Origin: Rothia aerolata
Lineage (GTDB): Bacteria; Actinomycetota; Actinomycetes; Actinomycetales; Micrococcaceae
Assembly (NCBI RefSeq): GCF_014635585.1
Contig: NZ_BMDC01000003.1
Span: forward strand, 62,001-126,000
Direction: 5' to 3'
DNA length: 64,000 nt
The number at the start of each line of letters is the position of its first letter. Position 1 is the first letter of the stretch. The notes beneath the pieces were generated by a model. That model was given only the letters and a program-made list of their open reading frames with translations. It did not search any database and was not told where the DNA came from. Both the position numbers and the translations under genes were made by a program. Positions 1 through 8,963 of the stretch are shown piece by piece.

Positions 1-1
1 G

Positions 2-184
2 AGCCTGGATTTGCGCAGCGCTCGCGACAAGATTAACCACGCCGAGAACGTCAATCTTGACTACCTTGAGGTAGTAGACCCCACCACCTTTGAGGCACCC
101 ACCGCCGACTCCACCCGGATTCTGGCGCTGGTTGCTGCCTATGTGGGTGAAACTCGCCTCATTGACAATATGGAACTCATCTAA
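2..184 (+). CDS. panC: Pantothenate synthetase, C-terminal fragment (cut by window edge)
   Basis: From base 2 about 60 codons are open to a TAA stop at 182-184. The peptide contains NLDYLEVVDPTTFE and ends GETRLIDNMELI, the pattern of the C-terminal domain of PanC, which joins pantoate and beta-alanine with ATP to make pantothenate for coenzyme A. The nucleotide-binding motifs lie outside the window, so the call rests on the tail alone. lysS follows 27 bases later on the same strand. Mycobacterium has panC-panD-coaX-lysS-lsr2-clpC1 in the same order; here panD and coaX are not between panC and lysS. Confidence 0.7.
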   Translation, partial: SLDLRSARDKINHAENVNLDYLEVVDPTTFEAPTADSTRILALVAAYVGETRLIDNMELI

Positions 185-211
185 GAGCTTCAGAACCGTT
201 AGGCTTTATAC

Positions 212-1720
212 GTGACTAAGAATCAGAACGAGAATTCAGCAGTAGCAGACCTTTCAGAGCAGATGCAGATTCGCATGGAGAAGCGTGCGAAGCTGATTGA
301 GTCGGGTCGTGACGCCTACCCGGTGGGCGTGCCCGTGACCCACACTATTTCTGAGGTGCGTGAAAAGTATGACGGCGCGCTGGAGGTAGACGAGGCAAGC
401 GGCGACTTTGTGGGCGTGGCTGGTCGCGTTGTTTTCGTTCGTAACACCGGTAAGCTCTGCTTTGCTTCTCTTCAGCAGGGCGACGGCACCCGTATTCAGG
501 CGATGATTTCTCTCAACGGCGTGGGCGAAGAGGCCCTGGTTGAGTGGAAGTCCCTGGTTGACTTGGGTGACTTTGTGTTTGTGCACGGTGAGGTTATTTC
601 CTCCCGCCGCGGCGAGCTTTCTGTGATGGCTGATTCTTGGCAGATGGCTTCTAAGTCTCTGCGCCCCATGCCGACCCTGCACAAGGAGCTCAATGAAGAG
701 ACCCGCGTGCGCCAGCGCTACCTCGATCTCATGGTGCGCGATGAGGCTCGCCAGACCGTTATTAAGCGTGCCAAGATTACCTCTACCATTCGCCGGGTTC
801 TTGAAGACCACGGCTACATCGAGGTAGAGACCCCCATTCTTCAGCTGGTGCACGGCGGCGCTACCGCCCGGCCCTTTGAGACCCACCTCAATGCTTTTGA
901 CCAGGATATGACCCTGCGTATCGCCACCGAGCTCTTCCTCAAGCGTGCTGAGGTGGGCGGTATTGAGCGGGTCTACGAGATTGGCCGCGTTTTCCGTAAC
1001 GAGGGTATCGACTCCACCCACAGTCCCGAGTTCACCACCCTGGAATGCTATGAGGCATACGCCGATCAGTTTGTGATGGCCGAGCGCATGCAGGAAATCA
1101 TTATGGCCTGCGCCGATGCCCTGGGTATTCACGAGATTGAAACCGAGGCGGGCACCATTGATTTGAAGGGGGAGTGGAAGTGGCTTTCGGTCTACCCCGG
1201 TCTCTCTGAGGCAGTGGGCGAGGAAATCACCATCGATACCCCCGCTGAGCGCCTGCGCGAAATTGCTGCCAAGCACGAGGTTCCCGTTGACCCCAAGTGG
1301 AACGAGCAGAAGCTGGTAATGGAGCTCTTCGGTGAAATCGTTGAGCCCACCCTTCTCAACCCCACCTTTGTCTACGACTACCCGCCGCTGGCCCAGCCGC
1401 TGGCCCGCCCGCACCGCGAGAAGCCCGGCGTCATTGAAGCCTGGGATCTGATTATTGGCGGCCGTGAGCGCGGCACCGCCTTCTCCGAGTTGATTGACCC
1501 GGTGATTCAGCGCCAGCGCCTCACCGAGCAGTCTCGCCTGGCTGCCGCTGGCGACGACGAGGCCATGCAGCTGGACGAGGACTTCCTGCGCGCCTTGGAA
1601 CACGGTGCACCTCCCATGGGCGGTATCGGACTGGGTATCGACCGCCTGGTGATGCTCTTTACCGGCCTGGGCATTCGCGAGACCATCCTCTTCCCGCTGA
1701 TGAAGCCCGAGGCAGAGTAG
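212..1720 (+). CDS. lysS: Lysyl-tRNA synthetase, class II
   Basis: Charges tRNA-Lys with lysine in the cytoplasm. The 502-residue protein has the usual bacterial LysS length. An N-terminal OB-fold anticodon-binding domain (about residues 60-170, with FVGVAGRVVFVRNTGKLCF) is followed by the class II catalytic core. Motif 2 is the stretch IGRVFRNEGID...HSPEFTTLE near residues 256-280, and motif 3 is GIGLGIDRLVMLFTG near 470-484. The start is GTG at 212, since no ATG lies before the conserved region; codon 2 onward is hydrophilic as in homologues. It is followed after six bases by a small membrane protein gene, probably in the same transcript. Confidence 0.96.
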   Translation: MTKNQNENSAVADLSEQMQIRMEKRAKLIESGRDAYPVGVPVTHTISEVREKYDGALEVDEASGDFVGVAGRVVFVRNTGKLCFASLQQGDGTRIQAMISLNGVGEEALVEWKSLVDLGDFVFVHGEVISSRRGELSVMADSWQMASKSLRPMPTLHKELNEETRVRQRYLDLMVRDEARQTVIKRAKITSTIRRVLEDHGYIEVETPILQLVHGGATARPFETHLNAFDQDMTLRIATELFLKRAEVGGIERVYEIGRVFRNEGIDSTHSPEFTTLECYEAYADQFVMAERMQEIIMACADALGIHEIETEAGTIDLKGEWKWLSVYPGLSEAVGEEITIDTPAERLREIAAKHEVPVDPKWNEQKLVMELFGEIVEPTLLNPTFVYDYPPLAQPLARPHREKPGVIEAWDLIIGGRERGTAFSELIDPVIQRQRLTEQSRLAAAGDDEAMQLDEDFLRALEHGAPPMGGIGLGIDRLVMLFTGLGIRETILFPLMKPEAE

Positions 1721-1726
1721 TTCGCT

Positions 1727-1939
1727 ATGGATTACATCATTGCCGTTATCCCTTCTATTGCAGCCGGTCTGATTCTCTACTTCATCCTGCGTTCTATCAA
1801 CCAGGCTGACCGTAAAGAACGCCGCATGAAAGAGGAGCTTCAGGCAGACGCCGAAGCCTGGTACGAAAAGGTCAAGGCCTCTGAGGGCACCCGCGACCCC
1901 TTTGGCGAAAAACCGAGCTGGGGTTCAAAGAAGTCTTAG
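1727..1939 (+). CDS. Small single-span membrane protein downstream of lysS
   Basis: A 70-residue protein with one predicted membrane helix at residues 3-21 (IIAVIPSIAAGLILYFIL), then a charged cytoplasmic tail rich in Lys, Arg and Glu (QADRKERRMKEELQADAEAW). It starts six bases after the lysS stop and so is probably translated from the same mRNA. No family is recognised. Small proteins of this design commonly sit behind lysS in related actinobacteria, but no function can be read from the sequence. The composition resembles its neighbours, so there is no sign of transfer. Confidence 0.75.
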   Translation: MDYIIAVIPSIAAGLILYFILRSINQADRKERRMKEELQADAEAWYEKVKASEGTRDPFGEKPSWGSKKS

Positions 1940-1965
1940 GAAGTTTATTTAAAGGTAGGGTTTCC

Positions 1966-2035
1966 AGCCCGAGCGCGCTGGCCAACCTCCCTTAAACGCC
2001 AGCCCCGATGCCAGTTGGCCAGTCGCGCTCGGGCT
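1966..2035. repeat. Conserved-loop hairpin, copy A1 (inverted orientation)
   Basis: Arms 1966-1986 and 2014-2035 are complementary over 21 pairs with one bulged base. The 27-base loop at 1987-2013 is the exact reverse complement of the loop in copies at 8964, 21772 and 46671. It starts CTCCCTTAAACGCCAGCC. The arm sequence (AGCCCGAGCGCG...) is not shared with those copies. It lies just after the lysS-operon stop and may act as a terminator or RNA-processing structure. Confidence 0.85.
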
Positions 2036-2068
2036 GTCTTTGTAAACTTTTGAATAAGCCTCTAGCTA

Positions 2069-2112
2069 GAAAAATTATCGGAGAATCTTCTTATTCTCCG
2101 ATAATTTTTTAT
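2069..2112. terminator. Rho-independent terminator (bidirectional in sequence)
   Basis: A 17-bp perfect stem (AAAAATTATCGGAGAAT, loop CTTCTT, complementary arm) ends in TTTTTTA on the plus strand and has a mirrored A-run. It would end the lysS transcript before the lsr2 promoter region. Confidence 0.85.
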
Positions 2113-2294
2113 TTATAAGATTTTGTTGCTAATATTTTGTATGACCTCATAAGATATGGAGTAAGCCTTGAGGTAGGCGGTTAACGTTTCACCGGAAAGC
2201 ACTTTTGGTGCAAGACGGCGCAAGGCTGTTAAGCGGCTGACTCTGTTTTGGGTTTATCGTTTAGGTAAGAAATTTTCTATAAGGAGAATGCAGA
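2113..2294 (+). promoter_or_regulatory. Upstream region of lsr2
   Basis: About 180 bases between the terminator and lsr2. A possible -10 (TAAGAT, about 2151) would leave a leader of roughly 130 bases containing short self-complementary runs (GCCTTGAGGTAGGC; GGTGCAAGACGGCGCAAGGC). A clear ribosome-binding site AAGGAG lies at 2281-2286, eight bases before the ATG. No known riboswitch was recognised. Confidence 0.35.
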
Positions 2295-2651
2295 ATGGCT
2301 CAGAAAGTAAAGATCATTCTTGAAGACGATCTCGACGGCGGCCCCGCAGAAGAAACCGTGCGCTTCGGTCTTGACGGCGGCCACTACGAGATTGATCTCT
2401 CTAGCGCTAACGCGGCTCGTCTGCGCGATGCTATTCGCCCCTTTGCTGCTAAGGCCCGCCGTGTTCAGGGTGCTAACCGCACTCCCGGCCGCCCCTCAGG
2501 CGCAAAGAACACCGGCTCTGCAAAGCGTAACCCCGATACCGCGCTGATTCGCCAGTGGGCTAAGGATAACGGTTATGAGGTTTCAGACCGCGGCCGTATT
2601 CACCAGGATATTCAGGATAAGTACTATGCAGCTCAGAAGGCTAGCAACTAA
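2295..2651 (+). CDS. lsr2: Lsr2 nucleoid-associated protein
   Basis: The 118-residue protein matches Lsr2, the actinobacterial H-NS-like protein that bridges AT-rich DNA and silences transferred genes. The N-terminal half (residues 1-60, QKVKIILEDDLDGGPAEETVRFGLDG) is the oligomerisation domain. The C-terminal half carries the AT-hook-like DNA-binding core (GRPSGAKN near 75) and the signature IRQWAKDNGYEVSDRGRIH near residues 85-105. A strong ribosome-binding site precedes the ATG and a terminator follows. The gene lies between lysS and clpC as in Mycobacterium. It could silence the lower-GC CRISPR island in this window, but that is inference. Confidence 0.96.
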   Translation: MAQKVKIILEDDLDGGPAEETVRFGLDGGHYEIDLSSANAARLRDAIRPFAAKARRVQGANRTPGRPSGAKNTGSAKRNPDTALIRQWAKDNGYEVSDRGRIHQDIQDKYYAAQKASN

Positions 2652-2721
2652 TCCTGAGAAAAATCTGAAAAATTGATTTTTGTAGAACCTTTTATTTCTT
2701 AGAAATTTTCGGTCTTATCTA

Positions 2722-2765
2722 AAAGCGAGGCCTCCCCGGTGGGAGGTCTCGCTTTATTTTTATTT
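2722..2765 (+). terminator. Rho-independent terminator of lsr2
   Basis: Stem AAAGCGAGGCCTCCC, loop CGGT, complementary arm with one GU pair, then TTTATTTTTATTT. It lies about 70 bases after the lsr2 stop. Confidence 0.9.
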
Positions 2766-2935
2766 CGAGTTCTATTTGCCGTGGGGCGGCAAGCTGAATC
2801 TGTCACCATAAAAGTGCCAAAAGATGCTCAGAGCGAAAGCGCCCGCTCGAGCTTTCACCTCTTGCGAACAGTGCCCTAGATAGGGCTCAACCCGCGTAGT
2901 CTTTTTTCTAACGTTAGATTTGTTAGGAGTGTTCG

Positions 2936-5596
2936 ATGTTTGAACGATTTACCGACCGTGCGCGGCGTGTAGTGGTTCTTGCGCAGGAAGAAGCGCGCAT
3001 GCTCAACCATAATTACATTGGCACCGAGCACCTGCTGCTCGGTCTGATTCATGAGGGCGAGGGCATTGCCGCTCGTGCTCTGGAATCCCTCGGTGTTAAC
3101 CTCTCGGCAGTGCGCGAGCAGGTTCAGGACATCATCGGCCCCGGTCCCCAAGCGCCGTCCGGCCATATTCCCTTCACCCCGCGCGCTAAGAAGGTGCTGG
3201 AACTTTCCATGCGCGAGGCTATTCAGCTCAACCACGGCTACATCGGTACCGAGCACATTCTGCTGGGTATGGTGCGCGCGAACGAGGGCGTAGCTAACCA
3301 GGTTCTCTCCAAACTGGGCGTTGAGCCTGCCCAGGTGCGCCAGACCGTTACCGACATGATTTCCGGCTACCCCGGCAACAACGGTGAGGGCAAGGAAACC
3401 GCCGGTGTTGGCGCTGGCCAGTCCCGTGAGGGCACCCCCGCAGGTTCGGCGATTCTTGACCAGTTCGGCACCAACCTCACCGCCGCTGCCCGCGAGGGCA
3501 AGCTTGATCCGGTGATTGGTCGTCACGCCGAGATGGAGCGAGTCATGCAGGTTCTCTCCCGCCGCACCAAGAACAACCCTGTTCTTATCGGTGAGCCCGG
3601 CGTGGGTAAGACCGCCGTGGTCGAGGGTCTGGCCCAGGCTATCGTGCACAACGATGTTCCCGAGACCCTCAAAGACAAGCACCTCTACACCCTGGACATG
3701 GGCTCGCTGGTGGCAGGTTCCCGCTACCGCGGTGACTTTGAGGAACGCCTGAAGAAGGTGCTCAAGGAAATCCGTACCCGCGGCGATATCATCCTCTTTA
3801 TCGACGAGATCCACACCCTGGTGGGTGCTGGCGCGGCAGAGGGCGCAATCGACGCGGCGTCCATTCTCAAGCCCATGCTGGCCCGCGGCGAACTACAGAC
3901 CATCGGCGCAACCACCCTCGACGAGTACCGCAAACACATTGAGAAGGACGCCGCTCTGGAGCGCCGCTTCCAGCCCATTCAGGTGGACGAGCCCTCGCAG
4001 GCTATGGCCATTGATATTCTCAAGGGCGTGCGCGATAAGTTTGAGGCCCACCACCGGGTGACCATTACCGACGACGCTATTGAGTCAGCGGTAAACCTCT
4101 CGGCCCGCTACATTTCCGATCGCTTCCTGCCCGATAAGGCAGTGGACCTGATTGACGAGGCCGGTGCCCGCCTGCGCATCAAGCGCCTGACCGCGCCGCC
4201 GGAAATCAAGCAGCTTGAAGAGCGCATTGCCAAGCTCAAGGCGCAGAAGGAAGACGCTATCGCGAACAACGAGTTCGAGAAGGCGGCAGATCTGCGCGAT
4301 AAGGAGCAGAAGCTCGTTGCTGAGAAGGACGAGCAGGAGAAGGCATGGCGCGAGAACGGCGATGCTTTCGGCGAGGTGACTCCCGATGTTATCTCCGAGG
4401 TGCTGGCAGCTTCTACCGGTGTTCCCGTTTACAAGATCACCGAAGAAGAGTCGGGCCGCCTGCTCAAGATGGAAGACGAGCTGCACAAGCGCATTATCGG
4501 CCAGGAGAATGCTATCAAGGCGCTGGCCCGCTCGATTCGCCGTACCCGTGCCGGTCTCAAGGATCCCAACCGCCCCGGCGGCTCCTTCATCTTCGCCGGC
4601 CCCACCGGTGTTGGTAAGACCGAGCTGGCTAAGGCGCTGGCGGAGTTCCTCTTCGGCGATGAGTCGGCTCTGATTACCCTCGATATGTCTGAGTACCAGG
4701 AGAAGCACACCGTTTCCCGCCTCTTCGGTGCCCCTCCCGGATACGTCGGCTTCGAAGAGGGCGGCCAGCTGACCGAAAAGGTACGCCGCAAGCCCTTCTC
4801 GGTGGTTCTCTTTGACGAGGTTGAAAAGGCCCATGCTGACCTCTTCAACTCGCTGCTGCAGATTCTTGAAGACGGCCGCCTGACCGACTCCCAGGGTCGC
4901 GTGGTGGACTTCAAGAACACCGTGATCATTATGACCACTAACCTTGGCTCCCGCGACCTGGCTCGCAAGGTGCCCGTGGGCTTCCAGTCCAGCGGCGATG
5001 TTGCTGGCGACTATGAGCGTATGCAGCACCGCGTGATGGAAGACCTCAAGGAGCACTTCCGCCCCGAGTTCCTCAACCGTGTGGACGACATCATCGTCTT
5101 CCCGCAGTTGGAGGAGAAGGAGATTCTGCAGATTGTTGATCTCTTCGTGGGTCGCCTGGCAAAGCGCCTGGCTGAGCAGGACATGAGCATTGAGCTGACC
5201 AACTCTGCCAAGGTTCTCATGGCAACCAAGGGCTACGACCCCTCTATGGGTGCCCGCCCGCTGCGCCGCGAGATGCAGAAGAACATCGAAGATGCCCTGT
5301 CTGAGAAGATTCTCTTCGGCGAGATCAAGCCGGGCGAGAAGATTACTGTGGACACCGAGGGGGAGGGCGAGCTGGCCAAGTTCACCTTCTCTTCCCAGCC
5401 CATGACCGATCTTGAGAAGTCCATGGATTTCTCCGCCTACGAGAATGAGTCTGAGGACGGCGCCGGTGCAGAACCCGAGGCCGGTGCGGCTAATGACGCC
5501 GCGGCTGCTGCGGCAGATGCCGAGGATTCCTCGAACCAGACAGACAGCTCAGCTCCCCACCTGGACCTTCCTCGCACTGACGAGAGCGGTCAGTAG
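2936..5596 (+). CDS. clpC: ATP-dependent Clp protease ATP-binding subunit ClpC
   Basis: An 886-residue class I Hsp100 unfoldase that feeds substrates to ClpP. Two Clp-N repeats span residues 1-140 ([20 protein letters not shown]). AAA domain 1 has Walker [11 protein letters not shown] near 219. The ClpC-specific middle domain has a UVR-like segment ([14 protein letters not shown], about 443-456). AAA domain 2 has Walker [10 protein letters not shown] near 555. The C-terminal tail is acidic and Ala-rich, longer than the usual ClpC1 tail. ATG at 2936 follows TTAGGAG. An inverted GAAAGC/GCTTTC pair at 2835-2856 upstream could be a regulator site, but it is not assigned. Confidence 0.97.
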   Translation: MFERFTDRARRVVVLAQEEARMLNHNYIGTEHLLLGLIHEGEGIAARALESLGVNLSAVREQVQDIIGPGPQAPSGHIPFTPRAKKVLELSMREAIQLNHGYIGTEHILLGMVRANEGVANQVLSKLGVEPAQVRQTVTDMISGYPGNNGEGKETAGVGAGQSREGTPAGSAILDQFGTNLTAAAREGKLDPVIGRHAEMERVMQVLSRRTKNNPVLIGEPGVGKTAVVEGLAQAIVHNDVPETLKDKHLYTLDMGSLVAGSRYRGDFEERLKKVLKEIRTRGDIILFIDEIHTLVGAGAAEGAIDAASILKPMLARGELQTIGATTLDEYRKHIEKDAALERRFQPIQVDEPSQAMAIDILKGVRDKFEAHHRVTITDDAIESAVNLSARYISDRFLPDKAVDLIDEAGARLRIKRLTAPPEIKQLEERIAKLKAQKEDAIANNEFEKAADLRDKEQKLVAEKDEQEKAWRENGDAFGEVTPDVISEVLAASTGVPVYKITEEESGRLLKMEDELHKRIIGQENAIKALARSIRRTRAGLKDPNRPGGSFIFAGPTGVGKTELAKALAEFLFGDESALITLDMSEYQEKHTVSRLFGAPPGYVGFEEGGQLTEKVRRKPFSVVLFDEVEKAHADLFNSLLQILEDGRLTDSQGRVVDFKNTVIIMTTNLGSRDLARKVPVGFQSSGDVAGDYERMQHRVMEDLKEHFRPEFLNRVDDIIVFPQLEEKEILQIVDLFVGRLAKRLAEQDMSIELTNSAKVLMATKGYDPSMGARPLRREMQKNIEDALSEKILFGEIKPGEKITVDTEGEGELAKFTFSSQPMTDLEKSMDFSAYENESEDGAGAEPEAGAANDAAAAAADAEDSSNQTDSSAPHLDLPRTDESGQ

Positions 5597-5615
5597 GCTC
5601 TTCTAGCTCTCCTTA

Positions 5616-5653
5616 ATGCCCGCAACCGCTTCGGTGGTTGCGGGCATTTTTGT
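5616..5653 (+). terminator. Rho-independent terminator of clpC
   Basis: Stem ATGCCCGCAACC with a GCTTCGG-type loop and complementary arm, then TTTTTGTT. It lies 20 bases after the clpC stop and between convergent genes. Confidence 0.9.
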
Positions 5654-5663
5654 TGAGTGGGGG

Positions 5664-7355
5664 CTACAGGGCTAGCTCTTGGTCAATACGAACCCGAGAA
5701 CAAAAATCAGCATCATGTGAAATCAACACGAGGGAACCCTGATAGTTGGCGAGGGCGCCTACTAGCCAATCCACCGAGCTAATATCTAAATTATTGGTTG
5801 GCTCATCAAGAAGTAGCAGTTGGGGCGCTGGGTTGGATAAAAGAATTTGAGCTAAGGCCACTCTGAAACGTTCTCCACCAGAAAGTGTTGCTACCTTTGC
5901 GTTGACGGAATCACGTCTAAACAGCAGCTTCGCTAGCTGGTCACGTAAATATTGTTCTGAAGCTTCATGGTTTGCTTCAGACACAGTTTCTAGAACTGTC
6001 AGATTGTTCTTGAGTTCTATTTTCTGCGGTAGGTATCCTACCGAATCGATTCGATAGGTAACCTGATATGCAGGAGCAGGTCTACCTTTAGTACTGAGAT
6101 TTTTGAGACCGGGTGTAAAAATTTCACGCATCAACGTGGTCTTGCCTGCTCCGTTGTTACCGGTGATCAGCAAATGTTCAGAACCTTGCAGAACATAAGA
6201 CTCCGGTAGTTCCTCTAAAGCTTCAGAGGTTTTTTGTAATTCCAAAACTTTTCTGCCGGTGGGTAGATTGGTAGCTGAAAGGTCTAGATAGATCGTTTGA
6301 TCGTCTCTCAGCAGAGTTTCAGCTGCTTGTGCCTTCGCAATCGCGGTAGACTCTGCGGAGTCCTGGGTAGATTTCAGCTTGCCTGCTGATTTCTGAGCTG
6401 AACTTTTTAGTAGTCCAGCTACCATGCCTGAGGAAACTTTATTATTTTCGGCCTTTTTATGGTTGCGACTTCTGCGATCGAGTTTTTCCTGAGTTTCAAT
6501 ACGATCCCGTTTTTGCTGCTTCTCCTCAGCTTTAGCCTCGGAGATTCTACGGCGAGCTACCCGTTGTTCCCCGTCGATAATTGCTCGATATGATTCAAAG
6601 TTCCCTTCAAAGAATCGTAAAGATGAAATGCCGCGGTCACTTCGTATCTCAGCAATCTCATGTACATGTGCCAACAAGTCTCGGTCATGACTAACTATCA
6701 AAGCAGGGCAGGAGAGCTTATCTAGCCGGGCTAGTAATTCCGCTTTCGATGAGGCATCGAGATTATTTGTGGGCTCATCTAAGAGAAGGAACTCAGGGTT
6801 ATCTTGTAACGCTGAGAGAAGCGCTAGAGTTATTACTTCTCCGCCGGAGAAGGTCGATAGCCGTCTACACAGAAAATCTTCAGGTCGTTGACCAGCTTCT
6901 TGCGATTCGAGGGCTGGCTTAAACCCTCCGCTGGCTAGCTTCGCAACGAGGTCTTCTGCAATGGACCAGTTGTCGCCGATAATTGTGTAGAGACTTTCTG
7001 AATATTCGCCTGATTCAATCTGTTCTAGCGCGTGAAGAACCGGTGCAATACCTAATAAATCAGCTGGAGTCTTTGACGTTTGGAGAGCAATCTCTTGGGG
7101 CAAGTATCCTAAGCGCGTAGGTGCGGTAATTGAACCACTAGTGGGTTCCTCAATACCCATAATGAGTCTTAGAAGACTAGATTTTCCTGCTCCGTTATCT
7201 CCAACTAAGCCGGTAAGAGGGGCTGAGAAAGAACCGGAGATATTTTCAAGGGTGCTGGTGCCATTGGGGCGAAGAAGTGAAACGTTGTTTAAGACGATAG
7301 AAACATTAGACACGGTAGAGCAAACCTTTTGCATCGATAAGTGAAGCTGCGGCAC
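5664..7355 (-). CDS. ABC-F family ATPase (possible ribosome-protection factor)
   Basis: A 549-563 residue protein with two ABC cassettes and no membrane domain, the ABC-F layout. Cassette 1 has Walker A GDNGAGKSS, signature FSGGE and Walker B LLLDEPTNNLD. Cassette 2 has GNNGAGKTT, LSGGERFRVA and LLLDEPTNNLD. A Lys/Arg/Glu-rich linker joins them. ABC-F proteins act on the ribosomal E site; some give resistance to macrolides, lincosamides or pleuromutilins, others are housekeeping factors. Which applies cannot be settled here. GTG at 7355 has a GGTGG-like site; GTG at 7313, preceded by AAAGG and matching where homology begins, is equally plausible. Codon use is more AT-rich than in neighbours, hinting at transfer. 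Confidence 0.85.
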   Translation of the reverse strand: MPQLHLSMQKVCSTVSNVSIVLNNVSLLRPNGTSTLENISGSFSAPLTGLVGDNGAGKSSLLRLIMGIEEPTSGSITAPTRLGYLPQEIALQTSKTPADLLGIAPVLHALEQIESGEYSESLYTIIGDNWSIAEDLVAKLASGGFKPALESQEAGQRPEDFLCRRLSTFSGGEVITLALLSALQDNPEFLLLDEPTNNLDASSKAELLARLDKLSCPALIVSHDRDLLAHVHEIAEIRSDRGISSLRFFEGNFESYRAIIDGEQRVARRRISEAKAEEKQQKRDRIETQEKLDRRSRNHKKAENNKVSSGMVAGLLKSSAQKSAGKLKSTQDSAESTAIAKAQAAETLLRDDQTIYLDLSATNLPTGRKVLELQKTSEALEELPESYVLQGSEHLLITGNNGAGKTTLMREIFTPGLKNLSTKGRPAPAYQVTYRIDSVGYLPQKIELKNNLTVLETVSEANHEASEQYLRDQLAKLLFRRDSVNAKVATLSGGERFRVALAQILLSNPAPQLLLLDEPTNNLDISSVDWLVGALANYQGSLVLISHDADFCSRVRIDQELAL

Positions 7356-7379
7356 TTTTGACCACCTGCCTGTGGGGCA

Positions 7380-7445
7380 CTACAGCATGAACTTATGCAG
7401 AAGGTGCTGAATCCAATGTGAAACCAATCGTCGGGAACAAGACAT
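7380..7445 (-). CDS. Possible 21-codon leader peptide upstream of the ABC-F gene
   Basis: On the minus strand an ATG at 7445-7443 opens 21 codons to a TAG at 7382-7380, ending 24 bases before the first ABC-F start. The peptide begins MSCSRRLVSHW and ends LLHKFML. It is preceded by TTATCCTAAAA, a possible -10, which would make it nearly leaderless. Several resistance ABC-F genes are induced by ribosome stalling on such leader ORFs. No clear competing hairpins were found, so this is a candidate only. Confidence 0.3.
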   Translation of the reverse strand: MSCSRRLVSHWIQHLLHKFML

Positions 7446-7535
7446 TTTTAGGATAACAAGAAAAATCCAATAGAGATAGAGCTACCTTGCTGGTCATATA
7501 CCGGAAGCGGGCGGTACTTTGGCGGTTGCAGGGGC

Positions 7536-7541
7536 TAGAGT
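7536..7541 (+). promoter_or_regulatory. -10 box for a leaderless argA-like transcript
   Basis: TAGAGT lies six bases before the ATG at 7548, and no ribosome-binding site is present. This spacing puts the transcript start at or next to the start codon. No good -35 was found. Confidence 0.5.
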
Positions 7542-7547
7542 GGGGTT

Positions 7548-8054
7548 ATGACCAGCCTGACCCTCCGCCCCGCGACCGTTCACGATGTTCCTGCCATCCA
7601 GGCCCTGATTGCACCCCTGGCGGAGCAGAAAATCCTCATTGCTAAAGAGACGGTTGCCTACTATGAGGGCATCCAGGAATTTTTGGTTATCGAAGGCGAG
7701 AACCAGAAGGTTCTGGCCTGCGGTGCCCTACACGTGATGTGGCGAAACATCGCAGAGGTGAGAACCCTGGCGACTGACCCGAGAGTCCGGGGCAAGGGCC
7801 TGGGCCGAATGCTGGTTGAAGCCCTGCTAGACCGCGCCCGCACTATCGGGGTCAAAGAGGTTTTCTGCCTGACCTTTGAGGTGGACTTCTTTGAACGCAT
7901 GGGCTTTGAAGTGATGAGCAACCAGAAACAGCTCGACCCCGAAATCTTTGCCGAACTGCTGCGCTCCTACGATGAGGGCGTGGCGGAATTCCTTGACCTT
8001 GCCAGGGTCAAGCCCAACACCTTGGGCAACACCCGCATGATTACTACCCTCTGA
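7548..8054 (+). CDS. argA: Amino-acid N-acetyltransferase, short ArgA type
   Basis: A 168-residue GNAT protein that closely follows the pattern of the short mycobacterial ArgA (Rv2747), which acetylates glutamate or glutamine at the first step of arginine synthesis. Visible features: LRPATVHDVPAIQALI at the start, the acetyl-CoA loop RVRGKGLGRMLVEALL (about residues 83-98), FCLTFEVDFFERMGF, and the C-terminal signature AEFLDLARVKPNTLGNTRM. Unlike E. coli ArgA it lacks the N-terminal amino-acid-kinase domain. No other arg genes are nearby. The transcript is probably leaderless. Confidence 0.85.
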   Translation: MTSLTLRPATVHDVPAIQALIAPLAEQKILIAKETVAYYEGIQEFLVIEGENQKVLACGALHVMWRNIAEVRTLATDPRVRGKGLGRMLVEALLDRARTIGVKEVFCLTFEVDFFERMGFEVMSNQKQLDPEIFAELLRSYDEGVAEFLDLARVKPNTLGNTRMITTL

Positions 8055-8073
8055 TAAGTCGTGCCTCATTCGC

Positions 8074-8079
8074 TATAAT
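8074..8079 (+). promoter_or_regulatory. -10 box TATAAT
   Basis: A consensus TATAAT lies 52 bases before the TTG start at 8132, in the gap after the argA-like stop. No clear -35 was seen 17 bases upstream. Confidence 0.5.
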
Positions 8080-8131
8080 TGTTAGCCACCTCTCATAAAA
8101 TGCCGAGGCTGATTCAGAGGAGCGATAGGAT

Positions 8132-8635
8132 TTGGCAAGATACAGAGACATTTCGAGCCTGCCATCTAAGCGTAAGAATCTTAGAGCTTTTACCGTTGCT
8201 GTACTTCTTCTGGGAGTTATTTTTCCCTTCGCTTTTTCGATGATTTTGGGCCAGTCGAGAGCTTTGAACTCGGATTCTGCGGAGCTTACCGTTGAAGTGC
8301 AGAACCGTGGAACCAACGATTCTGGCAAGCGGTGTTGGGAAGCCTCAGCAGAAACGCACGAGAAGAACGTTCTGGGTTTCAAGGTTGCTACTAATAACTT
8401 CAGGGCACAGTGGTGTGCCCTGAACGGAGAACTAACCGAGCAGGCAGGTTCCGCAACCTATCGCTCAAGGTTGCTTGGCTGGGATATGGTCAGTGCTGAA
8501 ACCCACATTCAAGACTCGACCATTACGGTGGTGCAGCCCCTCAAGTACGACTTCTTAAACTTCAGCACGGGTTTTAACCGCACCGTGGAATTTACGGTGG
8601 ATACCGAAGGCAATGCAAAGGCGGTGACCTACTAG
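8132..8635 (+). CDS. Membrane-anchored protein of unknown function
   Basis: A 167-residue protein starting at TTG, because the first in-frame ATG lies inside the hydrophobic segment. A basic N-terminus (RYRDISSLPSKRKNLR) precedes one membrane helix or uncleaved signal anchor at about residues 18-40. The rest is an extracytoplasmic domain with two Cys (about residues 68 and 94) that could form a disulfide, and several beta-like stretches. No family is recognised. Its stop overlaps the next start by one base, so the two genes are translationally coupled and may act together at the membrane. Confidence 0.7.
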   Translation: MARYRDISSLPSKRKNLRAFTVAVLLLGVIFPFAFSMILGQSRALNSDSAELTVEVQNRGTNDSGKRCWEASAETHEKNVLGFKVATNNFRAQWCALNGELTEQAGSATYRSRLLGWDMVSAETHIQDSTITVVQPLKYDFLNFSTGFNRTVEFTVDTEGNAKAVTY

Positions 8636-8943
8636 TGTTCACTGAAATCAGAGAACCCAGCCAGTCAGAACCCGCTTTCCAGCGGGGTAAAAAAGCTCAT
8701 CAGGAATTTGGTTTTGTGCAGGAGCACCCCGGCTTTTTTACCACTATCTGGTTCCCGCTCTTTTACCTGGTGTCTTTCTCTGGTACCGGCCTGCTTCCGC
8801 TGATAATCGCCCTGGTGGGCCTCTACAAGAACGGCCATGCTTACCCCAAAAAGTATGGCGTGTACTCGCCACTCTACTTCTGGCTCTCGGTCGCCTTCAC
8901 GCTGGTGCCGTTGGTGCTCCTGGTGCTCACCATGCCGGGGTGA
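8635..8943 (+). CDS. Small two-span membrane protein
   Basis: A 102-residue protein beginning at GTG that shares its first G with the stop of the preceding gene. Residues 1-32 are hydrophilic and charged. Two membrane helices follow, at about 36-61 (FFTTIWFPLFYLVSFSGTG and on) and about 77-100 (YFWLSVAFTLVPLVLLVLT). No family is recognised. Translational coupling to the upstream membrane-anchored protein suggests a shared role. Confidence 0.65.
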   Translation: MFTEIREPSQSEPAFQRGKKAHQEFGFVQEHPGFFTTIWFPLFYLVSFSGTGLLPLIIALVGLYKNGHAYPKKYGVYSPLYFWLSVAFTLVPLVLLVLTMPG

Positions 8944-8963
8944 GTACTTATGGGGTGAAGTGA

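Noticed and set aside
254-1603. Long minus-strand open frame opposite lysS
   Set aside because: Shadow of lysS; no domain pattern and unusual His/Gly/Leu-rich composition. The same applies to long frames opposite clpC (2876-3814, 4085-5056), purA (16037-16672), ugpC (25188-26099) and fba (43136-43906).
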